The position numbers and the translations under genes were made by a program. From contig CANCBY010000008.1 in the NCBI GenBank assembly GCA_947374445.1, positions 1-28,321 on the forward strand: DNA of 28,321 nucleotides, read 5' to 3'. The stretch is from Pseudobdellovibrionaceae bacterium (lineage in GTDB: Bacteria > Bdellovibrionota > Bdellovibrionia > Bdellovibrionales > Bdellovibrionaceae). The notes below the pieces were generated by a model. It was not told where the DNA came from. It made no database searches and saw nothing but the letters and a program-made list of their open reading frames with translations. Within the stretch, counting starts at the first letter, position 1. Every line of letters starts with the position of its first letter. Positions 1 through 7,781 of this stretch are shown piece by piece.

Positions 1-413
1 ACTTGCAAAACCTTAAGCTCCAAAAGGCCGTCATCTAATAAAATTCTTACTCCTGGAGAAACGCTCTTTGCCAACTCTGGAAAATCGCTCGGAATCAAAC
101 CCTCACGACCCTGAACAGACTTCATGGTGATGATCACCTTTTCAGCTTCTTTGAGAAGAATCGAACCTTTTTCGAATTTTCCGACACGAATTTTGGGACC
201 CTGAAGATCTTGCAGGATCGTCACGGGAGCTTTGAGCTCTGCCGAGAGTTTTCGAACTGAAGTCAGAACTTTTAAATGATCTGCATGAGTTCCATGACTG
301 AAGTTAAGCCTCGCAACGTTCATTCCTGCGCGGATTGCTTTTTCAAGCAGAGCTTCATTTTGGGTGGCCGGTCCAATGGTCGCTACAATTTTTACTCTTC
401 GGTCTGCTAACAT
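1..413 (-). CDS. pyk: Pyruvate kinase, N-terminal part (cut by window edge)
   Basis: Glycolytic enzyme transferring phosphate from phosphoenolpyruvate to ADP in the cytoplasm. The first 137 codons are present, read leftward from an ATG at 413; the rest lies outside the window. The family N-terminal barrel signature is clear: KIVATIGPAT at residues 8-17, GMNVARLNFSHGTH at about 30-43 (substrate/K+-binding Arg, Asn and Ser), and LQDLQGPKIRVG at about 68-79. A GAGGA Shine-Dalgarno lies just before the ATG. The next gene upstream on the same strand (the hendecad coiled-coil gene) ends 51 nt away, so the two could be co-transcribed. The family call is very secure. Confidence 0.96.
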   Translation of the reverse strand, partial: MLADRRVKIVATIGPATQNEALLEKAIRAGMNVARLNFSHGTHADHLKVLTSVRKLSAELKAPVTILQDLQGPKIRVGKFEKGSILLKEAEKVIITMKSVQGREGLIPSDFPELAKSVSPGVRILLDDGLLELKVLQ

Positions 414-464
414 GGTCCTCTACTCTAACTCTATATTGGGGCTGGTTTTTTGTTCGTGTTCTTT

Positions 465-2141
465 TTAGCTGTTCTTTTTGTAGTAAGACATTTGCTTAAC
501 CATATTATTCATCTGTTCTTGATGTCGTTTTTCAAGTCGATCAATTTCTTTTTGATGAACTTCCTCTAGCTGGCTAAACTTAGTCTCATTTTTTTGATTG
601 ATAGATTCAACTTCCGTCTTTTGAGCCTTCTGCTCTTGCTTATTTCGCGACTGAAAAGTATCTTCCATCTTGGCCATTTCTTTTTTATGGTCGTCTAAAA
701 TCTTTTCAATTTTTGTCTCGTAATTCTCTTTCATGGTGTCCAAGCGCGACATGTGCTTTGCCTCTAAATCACGAAGTCGAGACTGCATGATTGTAGTGGT
801 TTTTTGTAATTGCCCTGTTTGCGAATCTCTTTGCTCTGCCAAGTTTTCTTGAAAATTATTTTTGGCCTGGTCTAAACTGTCACGATGATTTTTATCTAAG
901 TCTTGAATGGTCTTATTGGTCGCACTCATGACCCGCTTCACTTGCAAATCGGCTCTATCCCGAGTGTGTTCCATTTGATTGTTAAGATTTACTTCGAGCT
1001 GACCGCGATCTTCACGGTTTCGGGTATTTAGCATGTTGGCCTGCATACGATTTTCAAGATTGGTTTCTTGCAAGATCTTTGTTTGCTGATCAACAACCTG
1101 AGATATTTTTTCTTCGCGGTCCACTTTAGACTTGTCAAATATTTCGCGTTTTTCGCCCTCAATCAAACCCATACGCTGTTCGTAGGCGTGGACCAAATCC
1201 TTGCGCTCTAAATCACGAATACGACGATTCGAAGTAGAAGCTTGGCTTGAGTCATACTTCAAACGCTCAACTTTACTCTGAGCGCTCTTTACTTCATTAT
1301 CAACACGCTCACCGACCGTCTCTTTGAGGTTCTCATAGTTATTATCAATTTTTTCCATTTTCTCAGCAGTTTTACCCTGCATATCTTCTTGCATATTTCG
1401 ACGAGCTTGCTGAAAAGCCGTGTCTCGAGCCTTAAAGCCCTCTGTTGTGTTTTCTTGTTCGCGCTTTAATTTATCAGACCAGCTGTTTTCGACATTTTGC
1501 AATTGAGAGATTTGAGTTCGATCTTTGTCTTTGATCCTGCCTTCATAATTTGTTTTCATTTCTGCTTGAACTTCGTGTGCATGCGCTAATTTGTTATCAC
1601 GATCCTCTCGGATCTCACGCATCTCTAGGTTGTGTTTTTCGGATTGTTTTGATGCTCTTTCAGCAATGGAGCGAGTCGTCGTCTCACGAGATCTGTCGGC
1701 AAACTCTTTATACTCACGATCTCGGTCCTTGATTGTCTCGCTGAAGTTTCGCTTGAGACCAGACTTCTGCTGCTCAGAAACATCCTTTTCTTTTTTTAAT
1801 TTATCTTCGTAGGTTTGCTTGAAACTATCATTGGTGTCTTTGGCCTCAGTTTGCTTTCGACGAAGCTGTTCGGTGTAAAGGCTTCGCACTTGGTCTATAC
1901 TTTTTTGATGCCGCTCGTCTTTTTCGGTGAGCGCATCACGGCTGCGACTTTTTAGCTCATCTATCTGGCGTCCGTATTCATCTTTAAGCGCCTGAATCTG
2001 CTGATCATTTTGCTCAGCCGCTCGCTTAAGTTCTCGTTTTTGTTTTTTAATCAGCTCGGCTTCTTTGTCATTATACTCTTCACGGGCGGAACGCGTTTCA
2101 TCCGTATTTTTTGAGCGTTCCGTTGCTGAAATTGAAGACAT
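465..2141 (-). CDS. Long hendecad (11-residue repeat) coiled-coil protein, unknown function
   Basis: I do not recognise a named family. About 558 residues, extremely charged (Lys, Glu, Arg, Asp, Gln, Asn), with no proline or cysteine that I can find, one Trp, no signal peptide and no membrane segment, so probably a cytoplasmic rod. Counting from the first ATG (2144), residues at positions 24+11n are strikingly often aromatic or His: Y24, Y57, H79, Y90, Y112, F134, Y145, Y200, W222, F244, Y321, H420, F431, H464, Y475, H486, F497, H530, H541. Position +4 in each 11-mer is mostly Ile/Leu/Val/Met/Phe and position +7 often is. This is one hendecad phase kept from about residue 24 to 550. Two ATGs are adjacent; GGGAGGA lies 2 nt from the first and 5 nt from the second, so I chose the second. 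A structural or scaffold role is inference. Confidence 0.85.
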   Translation of the reverse strand: MSSISATERSKNTDETRSAREEYNDKEAELIKKQKRELKRAAEQNDQQIQALKDEYGRQIDELKSRSRDALTEKDERHQKSIDQVRSLYTEQLRRKQTEAKDTNDSFKQTYEDKLKKEKDVSEQQKSGLKRNFSETIKDRDREYKEFADRSRETTTRSIAERASKQSEKHNLEMREIREDRDNKLAHAHEVQAEMKTNYEGRIKDKDRTQISQLQNVENSWSDKLKREQENTTEGFKARDTAFQQARRNMQEDMQGKTAEKMEKIDNNYENLKETVGERVDNEVKSAQSKVERLKYDSSQASTSNRRIRDLERKDLVHAYEQRMGLIEGEKREIFDKSKVDREEKISQVVDQQTKILQETNLENRMQANMLNTRNREDRGQLEVNLNNQMEHTRDRADLQVKRVMSATNKTIQDLDKNHRDSLDQAKNNFQENLAEQRDSQTGQLQKTTTIMQSRLRDLEAKHMSRLDTMKENYETKIEKILDDHKKEMAKMEDTFQSRNKQEQKAQKTEVESINQKNETKFSQLEEVHQKEIDRLEKRHQEQMNNMVKQMSYYKKNS

Positions 2142-2249
2142 CATGTCCTCCCATATTAAGGATTTCTAACATCTTCATATTATCATAAATAAAGTGAGAT
2201 AGTTGAGCGATATTAGACAGGTGTCAGAGGAGTGAATGGGTTTTTCCGT

Positions 2250-2268
2250 CAAAACACGACTTTTGTCG
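2250..2268 (-). terminator. Weak candidate terminator after the FecR-like gene
   Basis: On the minus strand a short CGAC-AAAA-GTCG hairpin (2257-2268), extendable by two G-U pairs, is followed by TGTTTTG. It sits about 20 nt after the stop of the FecR-like gene. The stem is short, so the call is tentative. Confidence 0.25.
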
Positions 2269-2289
2269 CAGTCTCATCGCTGCCGATCT

Positions 2290-3039
2290 TCAGTCCTGGA
2301 GTCCATTTCGAGCGCGAAACATTTTTCGCAGCCGCTGTTGCTCTTCGATGACGTTTTCTTTGCGCCGAGCAATTTCATTCTTTTTTTGTTCGTTTTGAGC
2401 GATCGCCCGATGGACGACCTCAGTGTAAAGGTCAGCGCTGACAACAGCCGAGTCTTGCCAGAGTTCTTTCCAATCAGCCATTTTTTTCTTGGCTACAACC
2501 TCAGAGACTTTCATCTTTTGCGCCCAAACTTTAAAAAACTCTGCTTTAGCCACAGGCCGCAGAATTCCTCGGCTGGCCTGGCCTGACGAGTCCAATGAAC
2601 CAAACCAATTTTCAAAGCCCACCGGCAAAGTTTGAGTTTCTTGTGACTGATTGACAGACGAAACCAGTGCCAGATGAAGTGCATTTCCGCTCAGATTGAT
2701 CACTTTTGTTTTTGATGAAGCATTTTCAATCCAAAATTCTCCGTCAGCTTCGAACTTTACTTGATTGGTCACAACATTAAACTTCGCGGATGTTTGAATC
2801 CAAATTTTTCCTGTAAGCAATTTTAAATCTTGATCTTCGATAATCCACGAAGTCCCTTTTGCCGAGGCCCAGGTGCCCTGCCGAGATCCTTGCTGAAACT
2901 TAAATTTTTCACCAGCGGCCGTCGCTCGAACCGCACAGGGTTGGCGCTCAGAATGCCAACAACCTTTAGGCTCATCGACATAGGCCCTAACCGGAGAGGA
3001 AAGTAGAAAAAATCCGAAGATAATCCCCCTGCGGATCAT
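2290..3039 (-). CDS. Secreted FecR-like protein
   Basis: 249 residues. A signal peptide is seen at the start (Arg-Arg, then a hydrophobic run, cleavage probably after the VRA at about 17-19). The body resembles a FecR-type beta domain: an opening with paired Cys (C27 and C35), then KFQQGSRQGTWAS, LKLLTGKIWIQ, VKFEADGEFWIE and NLSGNALHL, i.e. short alternating strands around a "gain/label" core. Residues about 205-249 are Lys/Arg/Glu/Gln rich and probably helical. FecR domains usually lie in the periplasm and pass signals or bind peptidoglycan; no sigma factor gene is adjacent, so the function is open. The ATG overlaps the stop of the TPR gene by 4 nt (ATGA), indicating translational coupling. 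Confidence 0.65.
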   Translation of the reverse strand: MIRRGIIFGFFLLSSPVRAYVDEPKGCWHSERQPCAVRATAAGEKFKFQQGSRQGTWASAKGTSWIIEDQDLKLLTGKIWIQTSAKFNVVTNQVKFEADGEFWIENASSKTKVINLSGNALHLALVSSVNQSQETQTLPVGFENWFGSLDSSGQASRGILRPVAKAEFFKVWAQKMKVSEVVAKKKMADWKELWQDSAVVSADLYTEVVHRAIAQNEQKKNEIARRKENVIEEQQRLRKMFRARNGLQD

Positions 3040-3713
3040 AGACTTCCTGAATTCTTAAGAAGAATCTGTGATTGTGCTTTTAGAGTCTCATTGCTAGAAA
3101 AACGCCGAATCACTGTTCGATAGACCTCGTTGGCTTCGTCCAAACGATTTCTCGATTGAAGAATTTGCCCCATCCGCAACATGATGAATCCCGTCAGATC
3201 ATTTTCAGGATACTGAGACATCATTTCTTCAATTTGCTCGATACAAAGAGGATACTGCCCCTGGAGATAGAGGCTTTCAGACAATAAAAAACGGGCTTCA
3301 ACAGCACGACCCGAACTAGGATATTTTTCAATGATATTTTTGAATGTCGCTGTGGCCTCAGTATAGTTTTGCTCACGAAAAAATCTTCTTCCACGCTCTA
3401 ATTCAGCTCTGGAAAGATCCACGCCCAACTCACTCGCTGGCAAACGAACTTGTGAAAGCAAATTCTTTTGTTCAAAACTCAAACGGTTAGACTTCTGTGG
3501 AATGACCCTTGCGACCTCAACTTGAAAGTCTCGCATTTGATCCTGCAAAACAGCCTCTCGGAGTTCGACGCGATCTTTTTGCTCTCTCCAATACGCAACT
3601 TGCTTTTGTAAATCTTTTGAATCGCTGAAATAGTCTTTAAACTTGCCATAGGCGAGCACAAAGCCCAGAGTTAAAATCAAACAAAAAATAACAAATAAAT
3701 TTTGCTGTCTCAC
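3036..3713 (-). CDS. Membrane-anchored TPR protein (YbgF/CpoB-like C-terminus)
   Basis: 225 residues. One N-terminal transmembrane or signal-anchor segment (about residues 6-22) is followed by a charged helical stretch and then about three tetratricopeptide repeats (residues about 100-215), with typical motifs such as ATFKNIIEKYPSSGRAVEARF and an ending that alternates Ala/Tyr/Phe every 11-12 residues. Such TPR modules bind partner proteins in the periplasm. The start is a GTG at 3713 with GAGGA 4-5 nt upstream. It is the first gene of a two-gene unit with the FecR-like gene, so the TPR may hold or localise that protein; this is inference from coupling only. Confidence 0.75.
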   Translation of the reverse strand: MRQQNLFVIFCLILTLGFVLAYGKFKDYFSDSKDLQKQVAYWREQKDRVELREAVLQDQMRDFQVEVARVIPQKSNRLSFEQKNLLSQVRLPASELGVDLSRAELERGRRFFREQNYTEATATFKNIIEKYPSSGRAVEARFLLSESLYLQGQYPLCIEQIEEMMSQYPENDLTGFIMLRMGQILQSRNRLDEANEVYRTVIRRFSSNETLKAQSQILLKNSGSL

Positions 3714-3751
3714 CTATTCCTCACCTGGACTCTATCGGCAAAATGCCTCTA

Positions 3752-3767
3752 AAAAATGAGCATTTTT
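3752..3767. promoter_or_regulatory. AT-rich dyad in the TPR/HU divergent intergenic region
   Basis: AAAAATG-AG-CATTTTT is a 7-bp perfect inverted repeat about 40 bp upstream of the TPR start. A GGCA-AAA-TGCC dyad lies beside it (3737-3747). The 252-bp region 3714-3965 holds these, an A/T-rich stretch and the HU promoter, and I see no gene in it. The dyads may be protein-binding sites; no matching regulator is known. Confidence 0.3.
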
Positions 3768-3899
3768 CATGTAAACTCTGTTTTTTTTGGCATTTTCAAT
3801 CAAAACTAAAGCCAAAATTAAGAGATGCTAGGCTCTAGTCTGGGCGCATCGAGCACCAGCGACACTCTCATGACTCTCGGCAAAGCTTTGCAAAAAAAC

Positions 3900-3928
3900 T
3901 TGACCAGAAATGACACAAACCCTAGTTT
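3900..3928 (+). promoter_or_regulatory. Candidate sigma-70 promoter of the HU gene
   Basis: TTGACC (3900-3905), a 17-bp spacer, then TAGTTT (3923-3928). The predicted transcription start is near 3935, giving a leader of about 30 nt that contains the AGGAT ribosome-binding site. No terminator or other gene lies between. Confidence 0.5.
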
Positions 3929-3965
3929 CAGCCCTCAATTCAAGAATGATTTTTAGGATGAAAAA

Positions 3966-4235
3966 ATGAACAAAGCTCAGCTCATAGAAAAACTCGCTCA
4001 AAAAATCAATTTACCAAAAAACCAAACTGAATTAGTCCTCGATGCGACTATCGAGATTATTCAAAAAGCTGTCTCAAAAGGAGACGAAGTAAAACTTGTT
4101 GGCTTTGGTACTTTCTCTCGTTTAAGTAAAAAACCTCGCACAGGCAGAAACCCAAAAACAGGCGCGACCGTACAAATCCCTGGAGTTAAAGTTCCACGCT
4201 TTAAGCCAGGAAAAGAATTTAAAGATCTGTGCTAA
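3966..4235 (+). CDS. hup: HU-family DNA-binding protein
   Basis: 89 residues, the normal HU length. The sequence runs MNKAQLIEKLAQ..., then VKLVGFGTFS (about 40-49), the DNA-binding arm RLSKKPRTGRNPKTGATVQIPGV (the conserved GRNP motif is present) and VPRFKPGKEFKDL at the end. It bends and compacts DNA as a dimer. It has its own promoter and AGGA site. It is convergent with the ChaN-like gene; the stop codons overlap in CTAA (4232-4235). Confidence 0.95.
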   Translation: MNKAQLIEKLAQKINLPKNQTELVLDATIEIIQKAVSKGDEVKLVGFGTFSRLSKKPRTGRNPKTGATVQIPGVKVPRFKPGKEFKDLC

Positions 4236-5830
4236 AGCTTTTCTTTTTTTGAGCTGAACGGCTCAGGAAAAGACTCGATAATTTCGATAACTTCATAGTA
4301 AACATCCGCAAAGTTTTCGTTCTCAATCGGCTTTCGAAGCATTTCTTTGACCGTAAACCTAGACACAAGTTTTTTTTGATAGGCATTAAAAAGCTTTTCT
4401 CCGAGCATCCCACCCAATAATCGAGCAGCCTCCCGATAACTGACTCTTTTGCGTGGCCGAAAAACACTCCTAGTTTTTCGGCCATGACTGACGAACATCA
4501 ACTCATTCATCTTTTGATGAAGCGCCAACTTCAAGGCCTCGAGCCCTTGATCTCCTGGGATTGAGGCTGCCAATCGAGCTTTCATATCGATCAGTGTGTC
4601 GGTCTTTCGCTTTGGATTTACAATTTTCGAACCAAAATAAAGCACTGCTTCGAGCCAAATAAGCCGCAAAAAATCTTCAGGCATTTTTACTGGATAGCGC
4701 TGACTTCCAGAACATGTCGCAAATACAATCGCCATAGCCAACTGAGCGGCGTGATTAACTGACGACTGCGCTAAAAACCCCGTGCCAGTTTGAGGCGCAA
4801 AAAAACTAACGGAGTTTTCAACCAAAGATTTGTACCATTTCAAATCCTCAGAACTGACGGCGGCCTTAAGCTCAGACCAAAATGCCGATGACTCTGCCGA
4901 ATAAATACTAAAATGATCATCTCTCACTTCAACTTCCAGCTCTCGAGAGATCAACTTAACATAGCGGCCCACGTGATCTGTTTGATCGGCTCCGTCCTCA
5001 CCTAGCTCTTGATCGTATTTTGATTCTAAAAACAAAAGATAGTTTTGCCATTTTACCCAAGGCGGAACACTCAGCTGACAAAAAGTTTGCGGTGTCAATT
5101 TAACTGCATCTACTGACAGCTCCTGCCCACGTTCTAACAGCTGAAAATAGATCCGCTCGGAATTTTGAAACACCGTTACCATTTGTTCACGATCTAACTT
5201 GGCACGCTTGCGAATTTCGCTTGGTAAATGGGCCTCCGCCCAATGCAAATCGCCAAAAATAACAATCACCTGATGAGTTGGATGACCTAGCAATAGTTCG
5301 GTGATCTTTTCTGCAGCAAATCGATCGCGTCGTAGTAGGCTCTTGGCCGAGCGTTCAGCACTTCGCTCATCAACGCCCACAATCCTAACTTTGTGACGAA
5401 GAGCCCAGCGAACCAAGGGGCGATAATGCTCCCAAGCAAACCCCCAAGATTTCTGCCACTCAATTTGCCCCAGAAAATCTTTCTCACTGATTTTGCCGTC
5501 AAGAAATCGATCCAAAACAGCTTGATGTTTGGCCTCAAAAAACTCCACAGCCAAAATCCGTGCTTTTTTCTTATTTAAGCCCTCAAGAATACGAATTTGC
5601 GCTTTTTGCGACTGCTGGAGGGCATGAAAATCAGCCAAGCCCAATACCCGTGCCTGGTCGGCAGCTTTGAGCAATTGATCTCGCCCGATGACTCGCCAGC
5701 GTTTTTGAAACTCTTTTTCATAGGCTCGCTGATATTTCTTTAAGCCTGCGCTCGTGGTCCCCAAAAGAGCTTGCACATGCCCCTCGACCTGACGAAAAAG
5801 ATCTTTTCTAATTTTTATCCACTGCTTCAT
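4232..5830 (-). CDS. ChaN-like (haem-binding/Tiki-superfamily) protein with a long C-terminal extension
   Basis: 532 residues. The N-terminal 290 or so fit the ChaN/DUF399 fold: LGLADFHALQQSQ at about 64-76 (in place of the usual GE-x-H), AVEFFEAKHQAVLDRFLDGKIS at about 93-113, then IEWQKSWGFAWEHYRPLVRWA, VRIVGVDER, and a second metal/haem-type site VIFGDLHWAEAHLP near 195. Known ChaN proteins bind haem and are usually lipoproteins; this one lacks any signal peptide or lipobox, so it is likely cytoplasmic. The C-terminal 240 residues match nothing I recognise. No clear Shine-Dalgarno precedes the ATG at 5830, so the exact start is unsure. It diverges from the VKOR-DsbA gene across an FNR-type dyad. 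Confidence 0.7.
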   Translation of the reverse strand: MKQWIKIRKDLFRQVEGHVQALLGTTSAGLKKYQRAYEKEFQKRWRVIGRDQLLKAADQARVLGLADFHALQQSQKAQIRILEGLNKKKARILAVEFFEAKHQAVLDRFLDGKISEKDFLGQIEWQKSWGFAWEHYRPLVRWALRHKVRIVGVDERSAERSAKSLLRRDRFAAEKITELLLGHPTHQVIVIFGDLHWAEAHLPSEIRKRAKLDREQMVTVFQNSERIYFQLLERGQELSVDAVKLTPQTFCQLSVPPWVKWQNYLLFLESKYDQELGEDGADQTDHVGRYVKLISRELEVEVRDDHFSIYSAESSAFWSELKAAVSSEDLKWYKSLVENSVSFFAPQTGTGFLAQSSVNHAAQLAMAIVFATCSGSQRYPVKMPEDFLRLIWLEAVLYFGSKIVNPKRKTDTLIDMKARLAASIPGDQGLEALKLALHQKMNELMFVSHGRKTRSVFRPRKRVSYREAARLLGGMLGEKLFNAYQKKLVSRFTVKEMLRKPIENENFADVYYEVIEIIESFPEPFSSKKEKL

Positions 5831-5853
5831 TCATTTCATGAAACCATGACAAA

Positions 5854-5873
5854 TTGTTGATTTCAATCAACAA
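5854..5873. promoter_or_regulatory. 20-bp dyad with a perfect FNR-type box
   Basis: TTGTTGATT-TC-AATCAACAA has 9-bp perfect arms. Inside is TTGAT-TTCA-ATCAA (5857-5870), matching the classical FNR/ANR half-sites exactly. It lies between two divergent genes, 18 nt before the VKOR-DsbA ATG and 23 nt before the ChaN-like ATG. The outward arms can also serve as TTGATT -35 elements in both directions, so the symmetry might simply be two back-to-back promoters. Confidence 0.55.
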
Positions 5874-5885
5874 GCCTGCTGATAT
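5857..5885 (+). promoter_or_regulatory. Candidate promoter of VKOR-DsbA, possibly leaderless
   Basis: TTGATT (5857-5862), a 17-bp spacer and TGATAT (5880-5885) put the predicted transcript start at about 5892, which is the ATG itself. No Shine-Dalgarno is visible. The -35 lies inside the FNR-type dyad, so a bound regulator would probably repress. Confidence 0.4.
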
Positions 5886-5891
5886 ACCTGC

Positions 5892-7079
5892 ATGATTATA
5901 GCCGCTTTGATTACTAGCCTTATCTCCGTTGGACTCCACCTTTATCTGACTTTGCAGCATTTTCAGCTCAAGCTTGGACTGACGTCTGGACAATCGTTTT
6001 GCAATATAAACCAGACTTTTAATTGCGACACAGTCGCGGTCAGCCCCTACGCATTGCTGCTAGGAGTTCCCGTGGCGACCTGGGGAGCACTCACTAATTT
6101 AGCTCTGGCATTGCTCCTAATTGTGGGCCTGACAAAACTAAGTCAAAATCCTTCAAGGGTTCTGCGCTTTTCATTTTGGCTCGCATTCCTTGTCGGACTG
6201 ACGTCGGTTGTAATGGGCTCAATCTCATCCATGATATTAAAAACCTACTGCCTCAATTGCATGGCAGCCTATATACTTTCATTCATCACCTTGTTTTGCA
6301 TCTGGAAAGCACTCGATGAAAATCCATTGGTTCAAATCACCGAAGATTTTCAATCTCTTTTCTCAAGCCATCGCTGGGTGAGCATTTTACTTGTATTAGT
6401 TCCCGCAGGAAGTTTTCTAACTAATGCGATCATCGCTGATAGTTACGGACTTCCTAAAATAAAACTGGCTCTTCAAGAAAGCCAAGCCAACTGGAGAACA
6501 GTGCCAGTCACTCCTTTGGATTTAAATACTGGCCTTTCTTTTCAGCGAGGCCAACAGACTCCAATCATGACTATCGTTGAGTTTGCAGACTTCAAATGCC
6601 CGCACTGCAGAATGGCTTACCCTACTCTGCATACCTTTGCAGAAGGAAGACCTGACGTTCGCCTGATATTCAAATCATTCCCTTTAGATGGTGTCTGCAA
6701 CAGCGACATCAACCGCAAAGGTGATGGCAGCACTTGCCAACTTGCTTACGCTGTTTTCTGCTCAGAAAAACTGGCACAAAAAGGATGGGCGGCACACCAC
6801 TGGATCTTCGATCACCAAGAATCATTTTTTTCTGCGGCATCTCCCGCCGACCTTATCAAAGATATGTCCTCTGAATTGACACTCCCACTAGAGAACCTAC
6901 AAAAGTGCATGGACTCTTCAGAAATTTTTGACTTGGTTTCAGGGCAAGGAAAAGAAGGCGGCGCTGCAAAAATCGGCGGAACACCCACGATTTTTGTTAA
7001 CGGAAAACTTCTCGAAAGAGGACAATTCATGCCAGTTCTTGAAGCGGTTTATGAAGAGCTCAAAGGTCAAAGCCACTAA
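5892..7079 (+). CDS. VKOR-DsbA fusion (disulfide-bond formation)
   Basis: 395 residues. Residues 1-145 are an integral-membrane VKOR domain with four or so helices: the loop cysteines C37 and C45 and the redox pair C120-L-N-C123. A further helix at about 161-181 leads to a DsbA-like thioredoxin domain with VEFADFKCPHC (active site C235-P-H-C238), an inserted helical region with C268/C281/C289, and the cis-Pro loop GGTPTIFVNG (361-370). VKOR reoxidises the fused thioredoxin with quinone, so one protein replaces a DsbB/DsbA pair in the periplasm. The ATG is placed by the first membrane helix; there is no clear ribosome site. It is convergent with the next gene, with stops overlapping in CTAA (7076-7079). 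Confidence 0.9.
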   Translation: MIIAALITSLISVGLHLYLTLQHFQLKLGLTSGQSFCNINQTFNCDTVAVSPYALLLGVPVATWGALTNLALALLLIVGLTKLSQNPSRVLRFSFWLAFLVGLTSVVMGSISSMILKTYCLNCMAAYILSFITLFCIWKALDENPLVQITEDFQSLFSSHRWVSILLVLVPAGSFLTNAIIADSYGLPKIKLALQESQANWRTVPVTPLDLNTGLSFQRGQQTPIMTIVEFADFKCPHCRMAYPTLHTFAEGRPDVRLIFKSFPLDGVCNSDINRKGDGSTCQLAYAVFCSEKLAQKGWAAHHWIFDHQESFFSAASPADLIKDMSSELTLPLENLQKCMDSSEIFDLVSGQGKEGGAAKIGGTPTIFVNGKLLERGQFMPVLEAVYEELKGQSH

Positions 7080-7609
7080 AATAATTTATTTACCAAGAAT
7101 AAAAAAAAGTCATCGATTTGATAGATAATCGTGGCTCCGAGACCTCGCTTGGCCTCCAAAGTGAATGCAATTGCAAACACGACAATAACGGAGGTCATAA
7201 GAGTTCTTACTACCCAAACTGTTGAGCGAATATCGTCTAGCTTTAACTGCCCATGAATTCTTTCAATATTTTTTAACACTTGTTGAAGCTCTTCAAAATG
7301 CTGGTGAAAACGCTCCTTCAGCTCCTGCTGTTTTGCCATTGTAAGACTTGAAGCCCCCGGAAACTTTCTCTTTGCTTTAATCGCATTGATCAAATCAACA
7401 CAATGATCAACGTAGCGCTCAACCCGGTCTTTAAATTGAGGGAATTCTGATTTTGCATCTAGAAATCCGCGCAGTTCCTCAATCGCACGATCATACTTTT
7501 CCTCAACGACAAAGGTTGCCACATTATATCTCAAAGTATCAGCAGGACCCAGCTCCTTGCGATCAACGTTGAACTCTGAATTTTTTGTTTTGAGTGCAGG
7601 CAATCCCAT
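7076..7609 (-). CDS. Small membrane protein of unknown function
   Basis: 177 residues, not recognised. The N-terminal 120 residues are charged and helical (AIEELRGFLDAK, RVERYVDHCVDLINAIKAKRKF, LKERFHQHFEELQQVLKNIERI). One strong transmembrane segment lies at about 130-150 (VWVVRTLMTSVIVVFAIAFTL) and the C-terminus is hydrophobic (IDDFFLFLVNKLF). There is no signal peptide, so it is likely a tail-proximal inner-membrane anchor with a cytoplasmic helical domain. The ATG is preceded by a GATAGGTC site. It is a single-gene unit with its own AT-rich promoter region. Confidence 0.7.
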   Translation of the reverse strand: MGLPALKTKNSEFNVDRKELGPADTLRYNVATFVVEEKYDRAIEELRGFLDAKSEFPQFKDRVERYVDHCVDLINAIKAKRKFPGASSLTMAKQQELKERFHQHFEELQQVLKNIERIHGQLKLDDIRSTVWVVRTLMTSVIVVFAIAFTLEAKRGLGATIIYQIDDFFLFLVNKLF

Positions 7610-7626
7610 ACTGACCTATCGGCTAG

Positions 7627-7643
7627 TTTTATAAATTATAAAA
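7627..7643. promoter_or_regulatory. Perfect 17-bp AT dyad with a minus-strand TATAAT
   Basis: TTTTATAA-A-TTATAAAA is a perfect dyad about 20 nt upstream of the small membrane protein start. On the minus strand it contains TATAAT (7640-7635), giving a leader near 19 nt; the -35 is poor. It may be a promoter, an operator, or both. Confidence 0.35.
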
Positions 7644-7781
7644 GACCTTGAGCTAAAACATCTTAAGTCCAGATTAAAGTCTAGTTACCAGCCAGACGAT
7701 CGGAGAGATATTGCCTTTTTTTGAACCAATCTGAGACAATGACAACAGACATTGGTCTATAGCTCAGGAGGAGCTTGAACT

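Noticed and set aside
2236..2586. 116-codon open frame on the plus strand
   Set aside because: It lies almost wholly opposite the FecR-like gene, whose protein has a signal peptide and coupled neighbour; the plus-strand product looks like antisense of a coding gene.
7725..7756. ACCAAT...ATTGGT hairpin as a riboswitch
   Set aside because: It is short, contains a bulge, and matches no riboswitch class I can recognise; a leader hairpin or operator is all that can be said.
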